This document shows positions 21,645 to 33,264 of a stretch of DNA of 64,000 nucleotides, piece after piece. Positions within the stretch are counted from its first letter, which is position 1. Each line of letters begins with the position of its first letter. Source of the DNA: Buddleja alternifolia (taxonomy: Eukaryota > Streptophyta > Magnoliopsida > Lamiales > Scrophulariaceae); assembly GCA_019426215.1 (NCBI GenBank), contig CM033394.1:16326195-16390194 (forward strand). Direction: 5' to 3'. The translations under genes and the position numbers were made by a program. A model generated the notes under the pieces. The model did not search any database and was not told the origin of the DNA. It saw only the letters and a program-made list of their open reading frames with translations.

Positions 21645-23498
21645 TGATAGGGTGTGAATTTACATGTTTTAGAGCCTCATATTTATTGGATTTATATTGG
21701 TTTATGCATGATTTATACCACATTTGCGTTTAATTTGTGTGCTTATTGAGTAAAGGTGGAAAATCACTACAATATAAGAATAGTGCGCGCAAACACAGAA
21801 TTTATGTATATTTTGAGGTCGAATTTGAGGAATTTTCCTTCAACAAAGTTGTAGATCTCTGTGTTAGCTTCACTTGGCAACTTGAATCATCCAAATCGGA
21901 GGTCCGTGGAGAAAGTTATGAAGGAAACACGATTACTGCGCTGAAAACCAAGAAAATGGTTCAGACATTCGGCTTACCACGCCCAAGCGCCCGTCCAACC
22001 ACACCCAGGCGCCGCTGACACTCAGTTCTGAGGATTTGCTTCGCACTCACACGCCTAGGCGCCATCATACCCACGCCTGGGCGCCAATATCGCAACATTT
22101 ACCACGGTTGAGCGCTATTTCTGTACATTTCGAGACCGAATTGGACGAAGTTTCTTTCTACAAAGTTGTAGATCTATGTCTTAGCTTCAATTTGGAACTT
22201 GAATCATCCAAATCGGAGGTCTATAGAGATAATTATGAAGGAAATACGATTGCTGCGCCGAACAGAGAAGTATATGCGCCAGGACACGCCCCAGCGCCTT
22301 CCTAGTCACGCCTAGGCGTGGACGGTCCGAATCTTACTCCTTTTCAGCCTAAATTCCAGCTCTTTATGATGGGAAGGAGTCACTTTTAGCCATAATTCAG
22401 CACATGTGTTGAGGGGGTGTCATAAGTGTGTTTCTTGGTAGATTTACTTTATGGAATTTTATACTACACACTTTAGAGTAATGGAGGACACAAGAGAGGA
22501 ACAACACATGGGAGGAAGAAGAATCTACACCTATAAAGCTAATCATCTCTTGCATTCATTCTTCATGAATGAAATGAGAGAGGGGGGCAGCCCCTAATCA
22601 GATTTCACCATCATTCATCACCATTCTTCATCATTGAGAGAGAGGGGAAAACTAGAGGAAGGAAAAGAGCTGGGGATTGAAGGCTCAATTTCAAGATCCA
22701 TCATCAATCACCATTTAGGGAGTTTTTAAGAGCTTTTCATTTCATTTATGTCTATGAATATTCCTCTTATGTCTTTTATGCTTTCAATTATGAACTAAAT
22801 TCGTAAGACTAGGGCCATGTAAGGCCAAATTGTGATTTATGTTTATAATAGATGATTGTTGAGGTTATTCTTATATTGTTATGTGATGTGAATTGATGTT
22901 CTACTTATCTTGCATATACTTGATCACTATATGTTAGAATCTTATGCCTAGGTGAATATTTCGGGAGAAAATTGACTTAGGGTGCAAGAAATTCACATCA
23001 TGACCCGCAACTAATGAGGAATTGCCCTAGACATAGGTAAAGATTCCAGGGTGAAGTTGTTCGATTCAAATCGAGTGAGCTCTAGTAAGTTAATGCATGT
23101 TTAGTGGTTAGATTTCCGGATAGGAATATTTGGGAAATCACGATCTAAGCATAGGAGTTTATACGCGAGACATCGGTTATTCTCTACCCTCGGAGCTCTC
23201 ACCATAACAATATAAGTGTAATCCTTCAACAAGAACCTTATTAAGTATATTTGATCAATTTGAACCTAGCATGTGCCTTAGTCTCCCTTTATAATTGGTT
23301 TTAAATCACTTGCTCATCTTTGTTCTTGTTCTTTACAAATTTTATTTGAATTTATTCTTACTTTGTTTATTCACTTCATTACAAATCTTAAACTAGAATT
23401 CAAGTCCTTGTGGTTCGACAATCCGGACTTACCGTCCATTTATTACTACACACGACTAGTGCACTTGCTACAATAGCACGTTAGCTTTTAGCGTGTCA
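21645..23498. mobile_element. Solo LTR (about 1.85 kb)
   Basis: Bounded by TGATAGGGTG and AGCGTGTCA and absent from the paralogous site in 23545-24148. Target duplication is obscured because it fell in a T run. It holds a direct repeat of about 137 bp (21806-21942 and 22122-22259), and palindromic GCCTGGGCGCC-type motifs near 22000-22090. No PBS or coding region is seen, so it is best read as a solo LTR of a gypsy-type element. Confidence 0.75.
21806..22259. repeat. Direct repeat pair (~137 bp) inside the solo LTR
   Basis: 21806-21942 and 22122-22259 share AAAGTTGTAGATCT, GAATCATCCAAATCGGAGGT and TATGAAGGAAA with scattered differences. They lie 316 bp apart, start to start. Confidence 0.88.
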
Positions 23499-24148
23499 TT
23501 TTTCAAATTCAAATATTTATAACCGTTGGAAGAATTGTCTAAGTTGGGGGGTTGAAAAGGGTAAGTCAACTATACTAAAGATACATTTAGTAATAGGAAT
23601 TAATCATAATCTATCTATATTGGGCTATAATCAATCGGTTATAAATGGTAAAGATATAAAATCACAGGCTTGAACTCCGCAGGTCTATATATGGCAAGGT
23701 TGGTGATTGATTAGATCTTGTCCCCAGGCTGTCCATAGTTAGTGTTGCCCTACCCGTGTAGGTCAGGTCGTCGATGCCTCCAGCTAAGCATGTCCGAATA
23801 TAATGTCTTCTAAAAGGATCTAAGTCCATAAAATCATTGTGCCCACACAGTATTGGACTCCTCAGCTTGGCCCAATATCCAAATTCCACCTACATCATTT
23901 ATGATTTAATTATTTAAAAATTTAAATTTGTTCACAAAGTTCACATTGCATAGATATAGTTAATGGTCATAAAACTCACAACCGTTCATAAGCTGTACAT
24001 GGAAAACAAATAAGATTAGTAATATAAAATAATACTAAGTTATTTCTATAAAGAATTGTCTTAAGTTTAAAATTTTAATCCTAGTTAGCAGATAGAGTTT
24101 AGATTTTTCAAATTCAAATATTTATAAGCGTTGGAAGAATTGTCTAAG

Positions 24149-24949
24149 TTTAAAATGCATGCGGCAATTTGAAAAATTTGTCATCACATCTATTCATCGG
24201 TCAACAGACTCGTTAATTAATACGGAAGCCACTGCCATCTCTCTAACTCAGGTGTAAGAGGATTACAAGTAAAAACCTCTTCTAATCAACTAATAGGAGA
24301 GAAAGGAAAAAAGTAATTGTGATCTCCTAACTAATACACACAGAGACTCAATTTCCATCATTAAATCTCATGACATTTCAAAACAAATAATTATTTGGAT
24401 AGGCAGATTGATAATATCATTATTTAGTAGAATAACAAAGATCATAAATCATACATTACCTTTCGAAAATGAAATTGTTGCAAAATACTCATACACAACT
24501 TTTTTATTTTTTTAAAGTAAAACCTACCCTTTAATTAAGACTCAAAATTAAAGATAAACTGCTATGCATCTAAAAACTTGTAGACAGAGAAGTAAATAGA
24601 TATTACAAGAATTTAGAATACATAATAATATTTGATTCAAATATCAAGTATCACACAATCAACATAAAATATCATCATCATAATCCATCACGGCGAAATT
24701 TAAAATAATTAATCATCCAAATAAAGAAGAAAATTTATCTTTGATTTAAAGTCTTATTTCTGATTGGCTTCTCATCGAGTTTCCTCTTATTTTCATTATA
24801 TTCTTAACCTTAACATGAGGAGATAGATCTGTTTATGATCATGATTAACAGAATGTAATACTTATCTTTGTAATTTGAGTGTTTCCAGAACCTCCAATGA
24901 TGACATGATTAACATCTTCCGCACTGCTTGTCGGATTCCCATGTTGTAT
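24149..24949. other. A/T-rich DNA, nothing recognised
   Basis: No frame above about 60 codons, no terminal repeats and no RNA gene seen. Confidence 0.55.
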
Positions 24950-25378
24950 CATGGTAATTGAATTTGCTCAATTTTCTTTGATAAATTGAATAAGCAGAAC
25001 ATCGCGCAAACCATTTCTAAACTCAAAAAAGATAATCCACCAGTGAATTATTTCTGAAACATAGTTTCTTCGAAAATCAAAGATTCAAATTCGGTCATCA
25101 AATGCTCAACGCATTCAACTTATTGTGTACACGTCTTGATCAATATATAAGTGGTCTTCTTAAGATTGTTGTTCTTAAATTGTTGGGAAAATTCGCTCAA
25201 ATGATCAAAAAGATATCTAAAATTAAGAAAACAAAAAAGGGCTATGCGTATCACTTAAGATACTTTTTTAAGAGCAACAATTTCCCCACTATGCAAATGC
25301 TTCTCGGAAACTATGAATGTTCCCAGGATACAAGCCCAACACCAATTTTACTCGATAAATTGCACTTTTTGAATACAC

Positions 25379-25706
25379 TGATGTGCAGCGATCGAGTGAG
25401 GAGCCGAAGAGTGACGAGCCGAGTCCAACACCGTTGCGGGTTTATATGCGTTGGTCCAAGATGGGTGCTTAATTATTATTAGTCAGTTATTTAGTTAGCT
25501 AGTTAATAGTTAATTTATATTATAAGTTGTTTCCTTTTATACAAGGAGTCTTTTTGGAAAGTTGTATTACGCTAATAAATAGTAGGGTTTGGAGTTGTAT
25601 TATTTTATCGGATATTTTGGAGAATATTGGATTGGCTTTGGGGCAAGAACACATAAGTTCTTGTTAGTTCTCTTGATTGTTTCGTTCTTTAAATTATCAT
25701 TCATCA
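25379..25706 (+). repeat. chromovirus 5' LTR
   Basis: Starts TGATGTGCAGCG, ends ATCATTCATCA. The copies differ at about twenty positions, mostly transitions. It includes the sequence that, in the 3' copy, encodes the pol C-terminus. Confidence 0.92.
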
Positions 25707-25748
25707 ATTGGACCGACCTACCAGATCTTCCACCCGACGAAAAACAAT

Positions 25749-26950
25749 GGTTGAAACACACTCCGGAACTGGCGATAATCGTTTGGTTGCAATTGAGGTG
25801 GGGCTGAAATTGGACGACGATAATTATAGCATGGTTTTGGAAGAGATTCTTCAGATTAAGATGCAACTGCAAGAATTAATGAATGGCATGAAGAAACTCA
25901 CAGCGGCTCAGAGGGCCACTGCTGCAGCGGCCAATAGCCCAACCGCCGGCGAAGGACGCGTGACACCCCTCTCGGCCAGTTTAACCTGATGGACAAGCCT
26001 GTCCGAGTGGATCCGGTTTAGACGGTCCCGGCTCCGTCATTACCCACCTTTGACCCGGAGGATCCATTAGGTTAGCTCGCCAGAGTCGACCAACACTTCG
26101 ACTTATACCCATGCATGGATGAACAGAAGATACAACTCGCAATGATGTCCATGGAAGGCATGACCTTGAATTAGTTTAGATGGTATAAGCAAAAAAGGCT
26201 GACTTTTACTTGGCAAGAATTAGCACACGCATTGATTTCCCGTTTTGATGATTGTTGTGATGGAAACGCGTTTGAGCGATTGGCTGGGACTCGAAAAATG
26301 ACGGATGTGGCCACGTACATAAATCAATTCATGCAACTGGCTATCCGAATCCTCACAATATTCGATGAGAATTTTTTGGCGCTGTTTATGCACGGTTTAC
26401 TCGAGGAAATTCGGGTTCAAGTTCGAGCTTTGGATCCCGGCGATTTGGATTTGGCCATGAGGGGCCCGAAATATAGAAACTGCCCTCCGAGTGAAACCCA
26501 GTTGCTTAGGGGTTAATCGTTCGAATTAGCAATTGAGTCATCAATTTTCTTTGGCTTCCCGACTCTTCTAGCCACCAGCATGATTGGCCTTACCGGCGCC
26601 GCCCAGGGGGGATGGGTTTTAAAGCCATGATGACCAATCGGCCTAACGGGGGCGCAGGGACAGGGAAGGCTCCTTTTTAACATTTGATGGATACCGAAAG
26701 GGAGGATTTGAGATGTCGGGGAAACTATTTTTGTTGTAAAATGCCATACCACCCGACTCAGCACGATTGCCCACTAAAACATCTTCGGGTTCTACTAGTG
26801 GAAGACGACGAAGCTGCGAAACTCAAATTGGAGGAGGTCGAACTCATCTTTGAAATCGAGGAGCAGACCATGGAGGAGGGTCTGGAGGACATTACAGTGG
26901 CTGCGTTATCTCTATGTTCAGTAGCAGGAATCTCCGATCCCCGTACGCTT
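25749..26950 (+). pseudogene. chromovirus gag
   Basis: A start ATG at 25749 opens M-V-E-T-H-S-G-T-G. The capsid domain is split: 25708-25989, a stop-ridden stretch to 26230 (D-P-L-G then W-Y-K visible), then 26232-26516 with the F-E-R-L-A-G-T and Y-I-N-Q-F blocks. Near 26700-26780 a knuckle-like segment has C-C-K-M and H-D-C-P, but the first Cys spacing is not canonical. Gag would assemble the particle. Multiple frame breaks. Confidence 0.75.
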
Positions 26951-27570
26951 TGTTTGAAGAGAAAGATACACGAGCAGGATGTGACTATCTTAGTCGATAG
27001 TGGGGTGACTTAGAACTTCATCTCTGCCAAACTCGTGGCTCAGATGATGCTGCCAATGGAGACAAAGGGTCAATTTGGTGTGAAATTGGGGGATGGACGG
27101 TGTACCGAGTTGGCGAGAGTTTTCGGGGTTCGTCAGTGCAACTTGACGTCACCAATATTCAGGCGGATTGTTACGTGTTCTCCTTGGGGATAATCGACAT
27201 GATATTAGGCATTGCGTGGTTGCGTACGTTGTGCAAGATGGTGGTGGGTTGGGAGGAGATGTATATGCAGTTTGAATTGGGCGGCCAAACAATACAATTG
27301 GTTGGTGATGGGTCAGCGTGTCATGCAGAGGTCTCCTTAAATACGCTATTGAGTACACATGAGGCAGATTTTTTTGCTGTCATTCTCGAGTCGACAGATT
27401 GTTGGGTGGTAACGACAAAGACCCATTCGGGCAGCCATGAACGGAAGCAAATAGACACGACGTTGGGTGACTTTTCCGATGTGTTTGGCGAGCCGACCGG
27501 GCTCCCCCCGAGCCGGGCGACGGAGTACCACATTGAACTAGTGACTGGTGTGGGGCCCATCTCAGTATGA
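26951..27570 (+). pseudogene. chromovirus protease
   Basis: The retropepsin active site ILVDSGVT lies at about 26989-27012 with D-S-G intact, followed at once by a stop (27013-27015). The frame 27100-27570 carries the D-M-I-L-G-I-A-W-L motif and the F-G-E-P-T-G-L-P-P-S-R linker to the reverse transcriptase. A stop at 27568-27570 ends it. Confidence 0.82.
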
Positions 27571-28340
27571 CCATATCGGTATGGTCACTTGCAGAAAGAC
27601 AAAATCGAGCGTTTAGTGGCAGAATGCTTCTCGCAGGGATTATAAGACCGACTTCGAGCCCTTTTTCAAGCCCAGTACTATTAGTCAAAAAGAAAGATTG
27701 AGGTTGGAGGTTCTACGTGGACTATTGGGAATTGAATAAAGTGACCATTCTCGATAAGTATCCTATTCCGGCCATTCAGGAGATGTTAGATGAGTTGACG
27801 GGTGCTACGGTGTTTTTGACGATTGACTTACGATCCGGATATCATCAAATCTGGGTGTACGATGCGGATATCCCAAAGACGGCCTTCAGAACACATAGTG
27901 GCCTCTATGAATTTTTTGTGATGCCATTCGGATTGTTTAATGCCCCAGCAACTTTCCAATCCACCATGAACGAGCTGTTCCGACCTTTCCTCCGTAAGTT
28001 TGTATTGGTTTTTTTTGACGATATATTAATCTATAGTCGTTCCTTTTCCGAGCATCTCGAACAACTGTTATGTGTTTTGTCTATCTTGAGGGAACATCAA
28101 TTCAAAGCTAATAGGAAAAAAACACGCTTTTGGGTGTGGCCAAGTGGAGTACTTGGGCCACATTATATCTGTCTCGGGTGTCTCGATGGACACGGCTGAG
28201 ATCGACGCCGTAGTCAACTGGCCATTCCCATGGTCAGTTAACGATGTCCGGGGATTTTTGGGATTGACGGGGTATTACCGGTGTTTCATACGGAACTATG
28301 GGCTTATAGTTCGACCACTGACGCAATTGTTATAAGAAGA
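27571..28340 (+). pseudogene. chromovirus reverse transcriptase
   Basis: Motifs are D-Y-W-E-L-N-K-V-T, the T-I-D-L-R-S-G-Y-H-Q-I block, the M-P-F-G-L-F-N-A-P-A block and catalytic FFDDILIYS at about 28011-28037 with both aspartates. A frameshift near 28130-28144 separates the connection region (Y-L-G-H-I-I-S and G-F-L-G-L-T-G-Y-Y-R) in the next frame to 28335. Confidence 0.9.
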
Positions 28341-28850
28341 AGCGCCCGTGAAATTTAATTGGACAACCAAAGCTGGGACGACCTTTCAAGCCCTCAAAAC
28401 CGCTATAACATCAGCCCCAGTCTTGGCGATGCCTGATTTTTCGCAACCGTTCATTATTGAGTGTGATGCTTCGGGTTTGGGAGTGGGAGCCGTGTTGATG
28501 CAAGAAAAAAGGCCCATAACATTTTTCACCAAGGCGTTGTTGGATATTTCTTTGGCCAAATCCGCATACGAGCGCGAGTTAATGGGTTGGTCCTCGCGGT
28601 GCAACATTGGAGACCTTATTTAATTGGTAGGCGGTTTGTGGTTAAAACGGACCATCACAGCTTGAAGCACTTACTTAATCAGCGCATAGTCACTCCATCT
28701 CAACAAAATTAGGTGGCAAATTTGTTGGGATACAATTTCGAGATACTATATTAAACCCGGAGCAACAAATCGAGCTGTGGATTCTTTGCCGAGGCGTTTC
28801 GGGGGTATACCGTGGTCGGGGAATGGTTATTTCACAAGGGTCGGTTGGTG
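28341..28850 (+). pseudogene. chromovirus RNase H
   Basis: Frame 28348-28623 has IIECDASGLGVGAVL with the first catalytic Asp, and Y-E-R-E-L with the Glu. A stop at 28621-28623 follows a frameshift. The later T-D-H-H-S-L-K-H-L-L block is readable in another frame near 28640-28680. Confidence 0.82.
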
Positions 28851-29560
28851 TTACCTGTGACATCTAGTAGGATTCTGAGACTTTTACATTAGTTTCACGA
28901 CACTCTCGAGGGTGGACATGCGGGAGTTCTTCGTACTTACTAGCGTATTCCGACAAATGTATATTGGAAGGGGATGTTTCTCACAGTGCGGGATTATGTT
29001 TCGAATTGCCTTATCTGTCAGAAATCTAAGTATGAGTCTCAATCACCGGCGGGCCTCTTACAACCGTTACTGATCCCTGATTCGATGTGGGAAGATGTTT
29101 CGATGGACTTTATGACGGGCTTACGGAAATCGATGGGGTTTACTTGTATATTGGTGGTTGTGGACCGATTATCGAAGTACGGACATTTTGTGGCATTAAA
29201 AGGGCCAATCACAGCACGCTCGATTGCCGAATCATTTACACGAGAGGTGGTGAGGTTACATTGGGTTCCTCATTCGATTGTTAGTGATCGAGACCCCATT
29301 TTCATGAGCTCTTTTTGGCAGGAACTTTTTCGTGCTCAAGGAACAAAGTTGAAATATAGCACAACATATCATCCGAAGATTGATGGGCAAACCGAGGTAC
29401 TTAATCGTATTTTAGAAACTTATTTACGTTGTTTTTCCTCTGAAAAACCCCAAAAGTGGGCTGGTTGGTTATCCTGAGTCGAGTATTAGTACAACACGTC
29501 TTATCAAATGGTGGCCCAAGTCACCCCTTTTGAGGTGGTTAGTGGTCGAGCCCGCCTTCG
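28851..29560 (+). pseudogene. chromovirus integrase
   Basis: The HHCC module is split by stops near 28890-28950, with C-L-I-C-Q near 29008. The core frame 28974-29477 keeps the first Asp in VVVDRLSKY, the second in IVSDRDP and the Glu in DGQTEVLNR, so the D,D,E triad is intact. A stop at 29475-29477 cuts the C-terminal part. Confidence 0.88.
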
Positions 29561-30258
29561 ATTCGGCTCCATTTGCCCAAGGAATGTCAAATTGAGGCGA
29601 TTGACACTGTTTTACATGATCGAGATGAGGTGTTGAAACAATTAAAATTTAATTTGATGCGAGCTCAAGAGCGAATGGTGAACTATGCTAATAAACATCG
29701 TCGGGAGGACGAGTTCGTTGTAGGGGATCGAGTTTTACTCAAGGTTAGACCTTACCGTCATTCATTTTTGGCAAATTGGGGATATTCAAAGCTTTCTGCC
29801 AAGTTTCACGGGCCGTTGAAATTATTAGGTGAGTGGGCGCTGTTGCATTTTAACTTCGATTACTGGTCACGAGTAGGATCCACCCGGTTTTTCATGCTTT
29901 GCAGTTGAAGCGCACAATTGGTGACCATCCGGTTGAATCACAATTACCGGAACATCTTGATGTAAGTGATACTCAATTATTTGAGCCCGAGAAGGTGTTG
30001 CAAGTTCGCATTCAGGACAGTGCAGTGGGCTCAATCCGTGAGGCTTTAATGCAGTGGAAGGGGAAGCCCAGTGATGAGGCGACTTGGATTGAAGTGGAGG
30101 ATTTCCGGGGCCAATTTCCAGATTTTCACCTTGAGGACAAGGCTTTTTTTGAGAGGGCAGGAGTTGATGTGCAGCGATCGAGTGAGGAGCCGAAGAGTGA
30201 CGAGTGGGGTCCAACGCCGTTGCGGGTTTATGTGCGCCGGTCCAAGATGAGTGCTTAA
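29561..30258 (+). pseudogene. chromovirus integrase tail and chromodomain, ending inside the 3' LTR
   Basis: Frame 29573-29908 has the H-R-R-E-D-E-F-V-V-G-D-R-V block. Frame 29899-30258 has a chromodomain with Q-W-K-G-K-P and E-A-T-W-I-E-V-E-D-F. Chromodomains of this group bind histone marks and bias integration to heterochromatin. The frame continues past 30165 into the 3' LTR and stops at 30256-30258, so the last ~30 codons are LTR-encoded. Confidence 0.85.
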
Positions 30259-30492
30259 TTATTATTAGTCAGTTATTTAGTCAACTAGTTAATAGTTAAT
30301 TTATATTATAAGTTGTTTCCTTTTATGTTAAGAGTCTTTTTGGAAAGTTGTATTACACTAATAAGTAGCAGGGTTTGGAGTTGTATTATTTTATCGGATA
30401 TTTTGGAGAATATTGGATTGGCTTTGGGGCAAGAACACGTACGTTCTTGTTAGTTCTCTTGATTGTTTCATTCTTTAAATTATCATTTATCA
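30165..30492 (+). repeat. chromovirus 3' LTR
   Basis: 328 bp, same length as the 5' copy, so there are no net indels between them. No clear polypurine tract precedes it; the nearest purine-rich run is GAGAGGGCAGGAG. Confidence 0.92.
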
Positions 30493-30653
30493 CACACCAA
30501 TCACCCTCTATGGATTAAGAATAGATAAACAAGAAAATGAAGAAGTGCCGAGAGATTTTGATATTCTTCCTTTTCTCGTATGTCTGTGTCTATTGTAACC
30601 ACAAAATCTTAATCACTCTATATCACATTTTCAAGGATACCTATTTATATACA

Positions 30654-31011
30654 GGGGTAATGTCATTATTAGTCCCTCAACTTTACGTTTAGAATAACTT
30701 TGTTGCCTCAACTTCTAATTGTGTTGATTGAGCCCCTCAACTGAACAATTTATTTTAATGCAGTCCCTCCGATCAATTTTCGTTCAGTTTTGGCCGAAAA
30801 GTTGGTCACGTGCCACGCACATGTCATGTTTTATTAATTATGAAATATCTATTTTGCCCTTTAAGTTGGTCATGTGTGTGTCATATGACCAACTTTCCTG
30901 CCAAAATTGATTGGAAATTGAGACTAGGGACCAAAATAAAAACAAATTATTGAGTTGAGGAATTCAATCAACGCAATTAGAAGTGGAGGGACCAAATAAA
31001 AACATTACCCC
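30654..31011. mobile_element. MULE-type MITE, 358 bp
   Basis: Terminal inverted repeats start GGGGTAATGT and end ACATTACCCC and extend imperfectly inward (TTAGTCCCTCAACTT against AAGTGGAGGGACCAAA). The 9-bp target duplication TTATATACA/TTATATATA (30645-30653, 31012-31020) has one mismatch. A 9-bp duplication is the Mutator-like hallmark. No coding capacity. Confidence 0.88.
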
Positions 31012-31470
31012 TTATATATATAAAGGCCACTGCTAATAGAATTTTAAAGCAACATAAACTACACGGGCACATGGAAACTATTGAGAAGGGATGCTTGCAT
31101 CTAAAGGGTTGTGACTCTTTAAAATGGTCACAAGTAATGAAAGTTCTAAGAAATACTTCCAACGGCTATATTATAAATATTTTTATTAAATAGTTTATTT
31201 ATTGTATTTCGAAAAATATAAGTTCCAACAATCTTCTCCCATGAAAACAAAAGGAAAAATATAAGGAAGCAAATCAAAGTAGAAGTCTAGAACACGTCTC
31301 GATTTTTCCTCAAATATGGTAAAGCTTTAAGTAATACTAAATTGTTTGATGGCAGTGATAGGTTTAGAGAGGCCTTGCTGAACTTATAAATTAAAAATTA
31401 GCGTCTTAAATGTTTTAAAGTGTTTGATACAAATTAAGGGATTGACCTTAATCTAACAAAACAACAATCC

Positions 31471-32989
31471 TGAAACCCTAAGCTACATATACAAGACTCT
31501 TGTATATATGGACTGCACCTACCGGTGGAAGTGCATCTGGGAATCCTGTTGTTACAAACTTCTGTCTGCCAAGAACGAACAAGAACGAATATGAACGAAC
31601 AAACAGAAAAAACTGAGAAGGATTAATCGAGGCGAGAGAATACTGATCTCTTTCCTTAACGCAAAATCGCCCCGCTACAGGTGGTACGGGTTTATGCAAT
31701 AGCGTCCCAAGATACAACGATTACAATTTCTGAATAACAAATCACTTCTTATTCAGAAACTCAAACGAACAAGAACAACTCTTGAATATTTAGAGAGAAG
31801 ATTTTAGAGAGAATGAAAATGCTTGTGATTTTCGGTGTGAAATTTCAGAATGTGGAGTAACCTATTTGTAGGCTTGAAATTCAGACAAAGAATTAAAAAC
31901 GAATTAATTCTGCTATTAAAAAATATCTGTAACAGCAGAATTAATCTGGCTGTTATGGATATGTGACTGTTTGAATACTGAATTCAAACAGTCTTTCTAG
32001 AAGCAGATTTAAAACTGAAGCAAAAAGTGGCCAGCTTTTTCTTCAAACACGTTTTTAAGACTTTTTCCAGCAATTTCAATAGTTGGTTTTTTGTTAGGGG
32101 AAACAATTTGGAGCCCAAATTAATTAAATAAAATTCAAATAAATTTGGCCCAAAAAGATAATACATTTGATCCCACAAGTCCAAACCACACAACCCACAC
32201 GCCCAGGCATAGGCCCATGACCCAAGTTAGTATTTATAGGCTTGAAATTCAAACAAAGAATTAAAAATGAATTAATTCTGCTATTAAAAAATATCCGTAA
32301 CAGCAGAATTAATCTGGTTGTTATGGATATGTGACTGTTTGAATACTAAATTCAAACAGTCCTTTTAGAAGCAGATTTAAAACTGAACCAAGAAGTGACT
32401 AACTTTTTCTTCAAACACGTTTTTAAGACTTTTTCCAGCAATTTCAGTAGTTGGTTTTTTGTTAGGGGAAATAATTTGGAGCCCAAATTAATTAAATAAA
32501 ATTCAAATAAATTTGGCCCAAAAAGATAGTACATTTGATCCCACAAGCCCAAACCACACAACCCACAACCCAAAAAGATAATACATTTCAGCCCACAAGC
32601 CCAGGCCCACGACCCTCGGACCCGTGCGGACGGTGGCTGCGCGCGTGTGTGTGGTGAACCGGACCATGGCTAGGTCCTTCCCCCTCACAAAGCCCACAAA
32701 AATCTTATGACTCAAAGGGGCAACCTTTAACCTCAAGGCAATTCTATATAAACTTATTCAATTTATGGTGTATATTCTATGTGGGATATCCACACTCAAA
32801 CACCTCACTTTAACACTTAATTTCTCATTCGTTCTACTCCGAATCGAGAAATTCGAAATGCTAAACTTATCAACTCATGGTGTAGATTAATATTATCCAA
32901 TAATATTTTGTATCCCGAATACGTATGGTGTTCGAATTTCGTACACAAAAGTAGTGTTCACACACTTTTCATAGACACAATATCCAACA
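31471..32989 (-). mobile_element. Solo LTR with internal tandem duplication
   Basis: Starts TGAAACCCTA and ends ATATCCAACA on the + strand, flanked by a perfect 5-bp duplication AATCC (31466-31470, 32990-32994). No internal coding or PBS. Orientation (- strand, TGTTGG start) is inferred from the commonest LTR terminus. Open frames on the - strand come from the duplicated block. Confidence 0.85.
31863..32590. repeat. 368-bp tandem duplication inside the solo LTR
   Basis: The block starting TATTTGTAGGCTTGAAATTC at 31863 recurs at 32231 as TATTTATAGGCTTGAAATTC and stays similar for about 330 bp. A third short partial copy (AAAAGATAATACATTT) is at about 32572-32588. Confidence 0.9.
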
Positions 32990-33264
32990 AATCCTTATGT
33001 AGCATCTATTCTATTAGCCCTTGATCGGCATAACGTGAGTTCAGGCACAGATAAAAAGGGACCTTGCTCTCCTGAAGCATGCAATGATTAAATGTTCAAC
33101 CTTCCTAGGTCGGAGTATGCTACTCTATGTCACATCTCTATCGTCTACACCATATTAGTCTAAAAGCCTCTAGCCACAACCCATTGGTTACACAATCTAA
33201 TTTGAGTACCCATCGTATCTACTTTGGTTTGATGAATTTGTATAGACTGATTGGTACAAAGGAT

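Larger units (their letters stand above)
21095..24148. repeat. Tandem segmental duplication of LTR plus flank, one copy interrupted
   Basis: Unit 1 is 21095-21644 plus 23499-23544. Unit 2 is 23545-24148. Both contain the last ~360 bp of the LARD-like LTR followed by the same flank, including GTTAGCAGATAGAGTTTAGA and TTTTTCAAATTCAAATATTT. Unit 1 is split by the insertion at 21645-23498 and unit 2 is not, so the duplication came first. Confidence 0.85.
25379..30492 (+). mobile_element. Small Ty3/gypsy chromovirus (Reina-like)
   Basis: Two 328-bp LTRs (25379-25706 and 30165-30492) flank 4.46 kb with gag, protease, reverse transcriptase, RNase H, integrase and a chromodomain. The duplication is ACAC, extended imperfectly to TACAC (25374-25378) and CACAC (30493-30497). 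Size and short LTRs suit the Reina clade. Frames carry several stops, so it is defective. No clear tRNA-Met PBS follows the 5' LTR; the base run there is ATTGGACCGACC. Confidence 0.9.
24950..31230 (-). mobile_element. Old copia-type LTR, split by a chromovirus and carrying a MITE
   Basis: At 31221-31240 the - strand reads a purine tract followed by TGTTGGAACT, a typical copia PPT and 3' LTR start. LTR-like sequence continues leftward past the MITE (30654-31011) to 30498 and appears to resume left of the chromovirus at 25378. The left boundary near 24950 is a guess because no second LTR or PBS was found. The inference rests on the PPT/LTR junction and the insertion duplication of the chromovirus. 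Confidence 0.5.
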
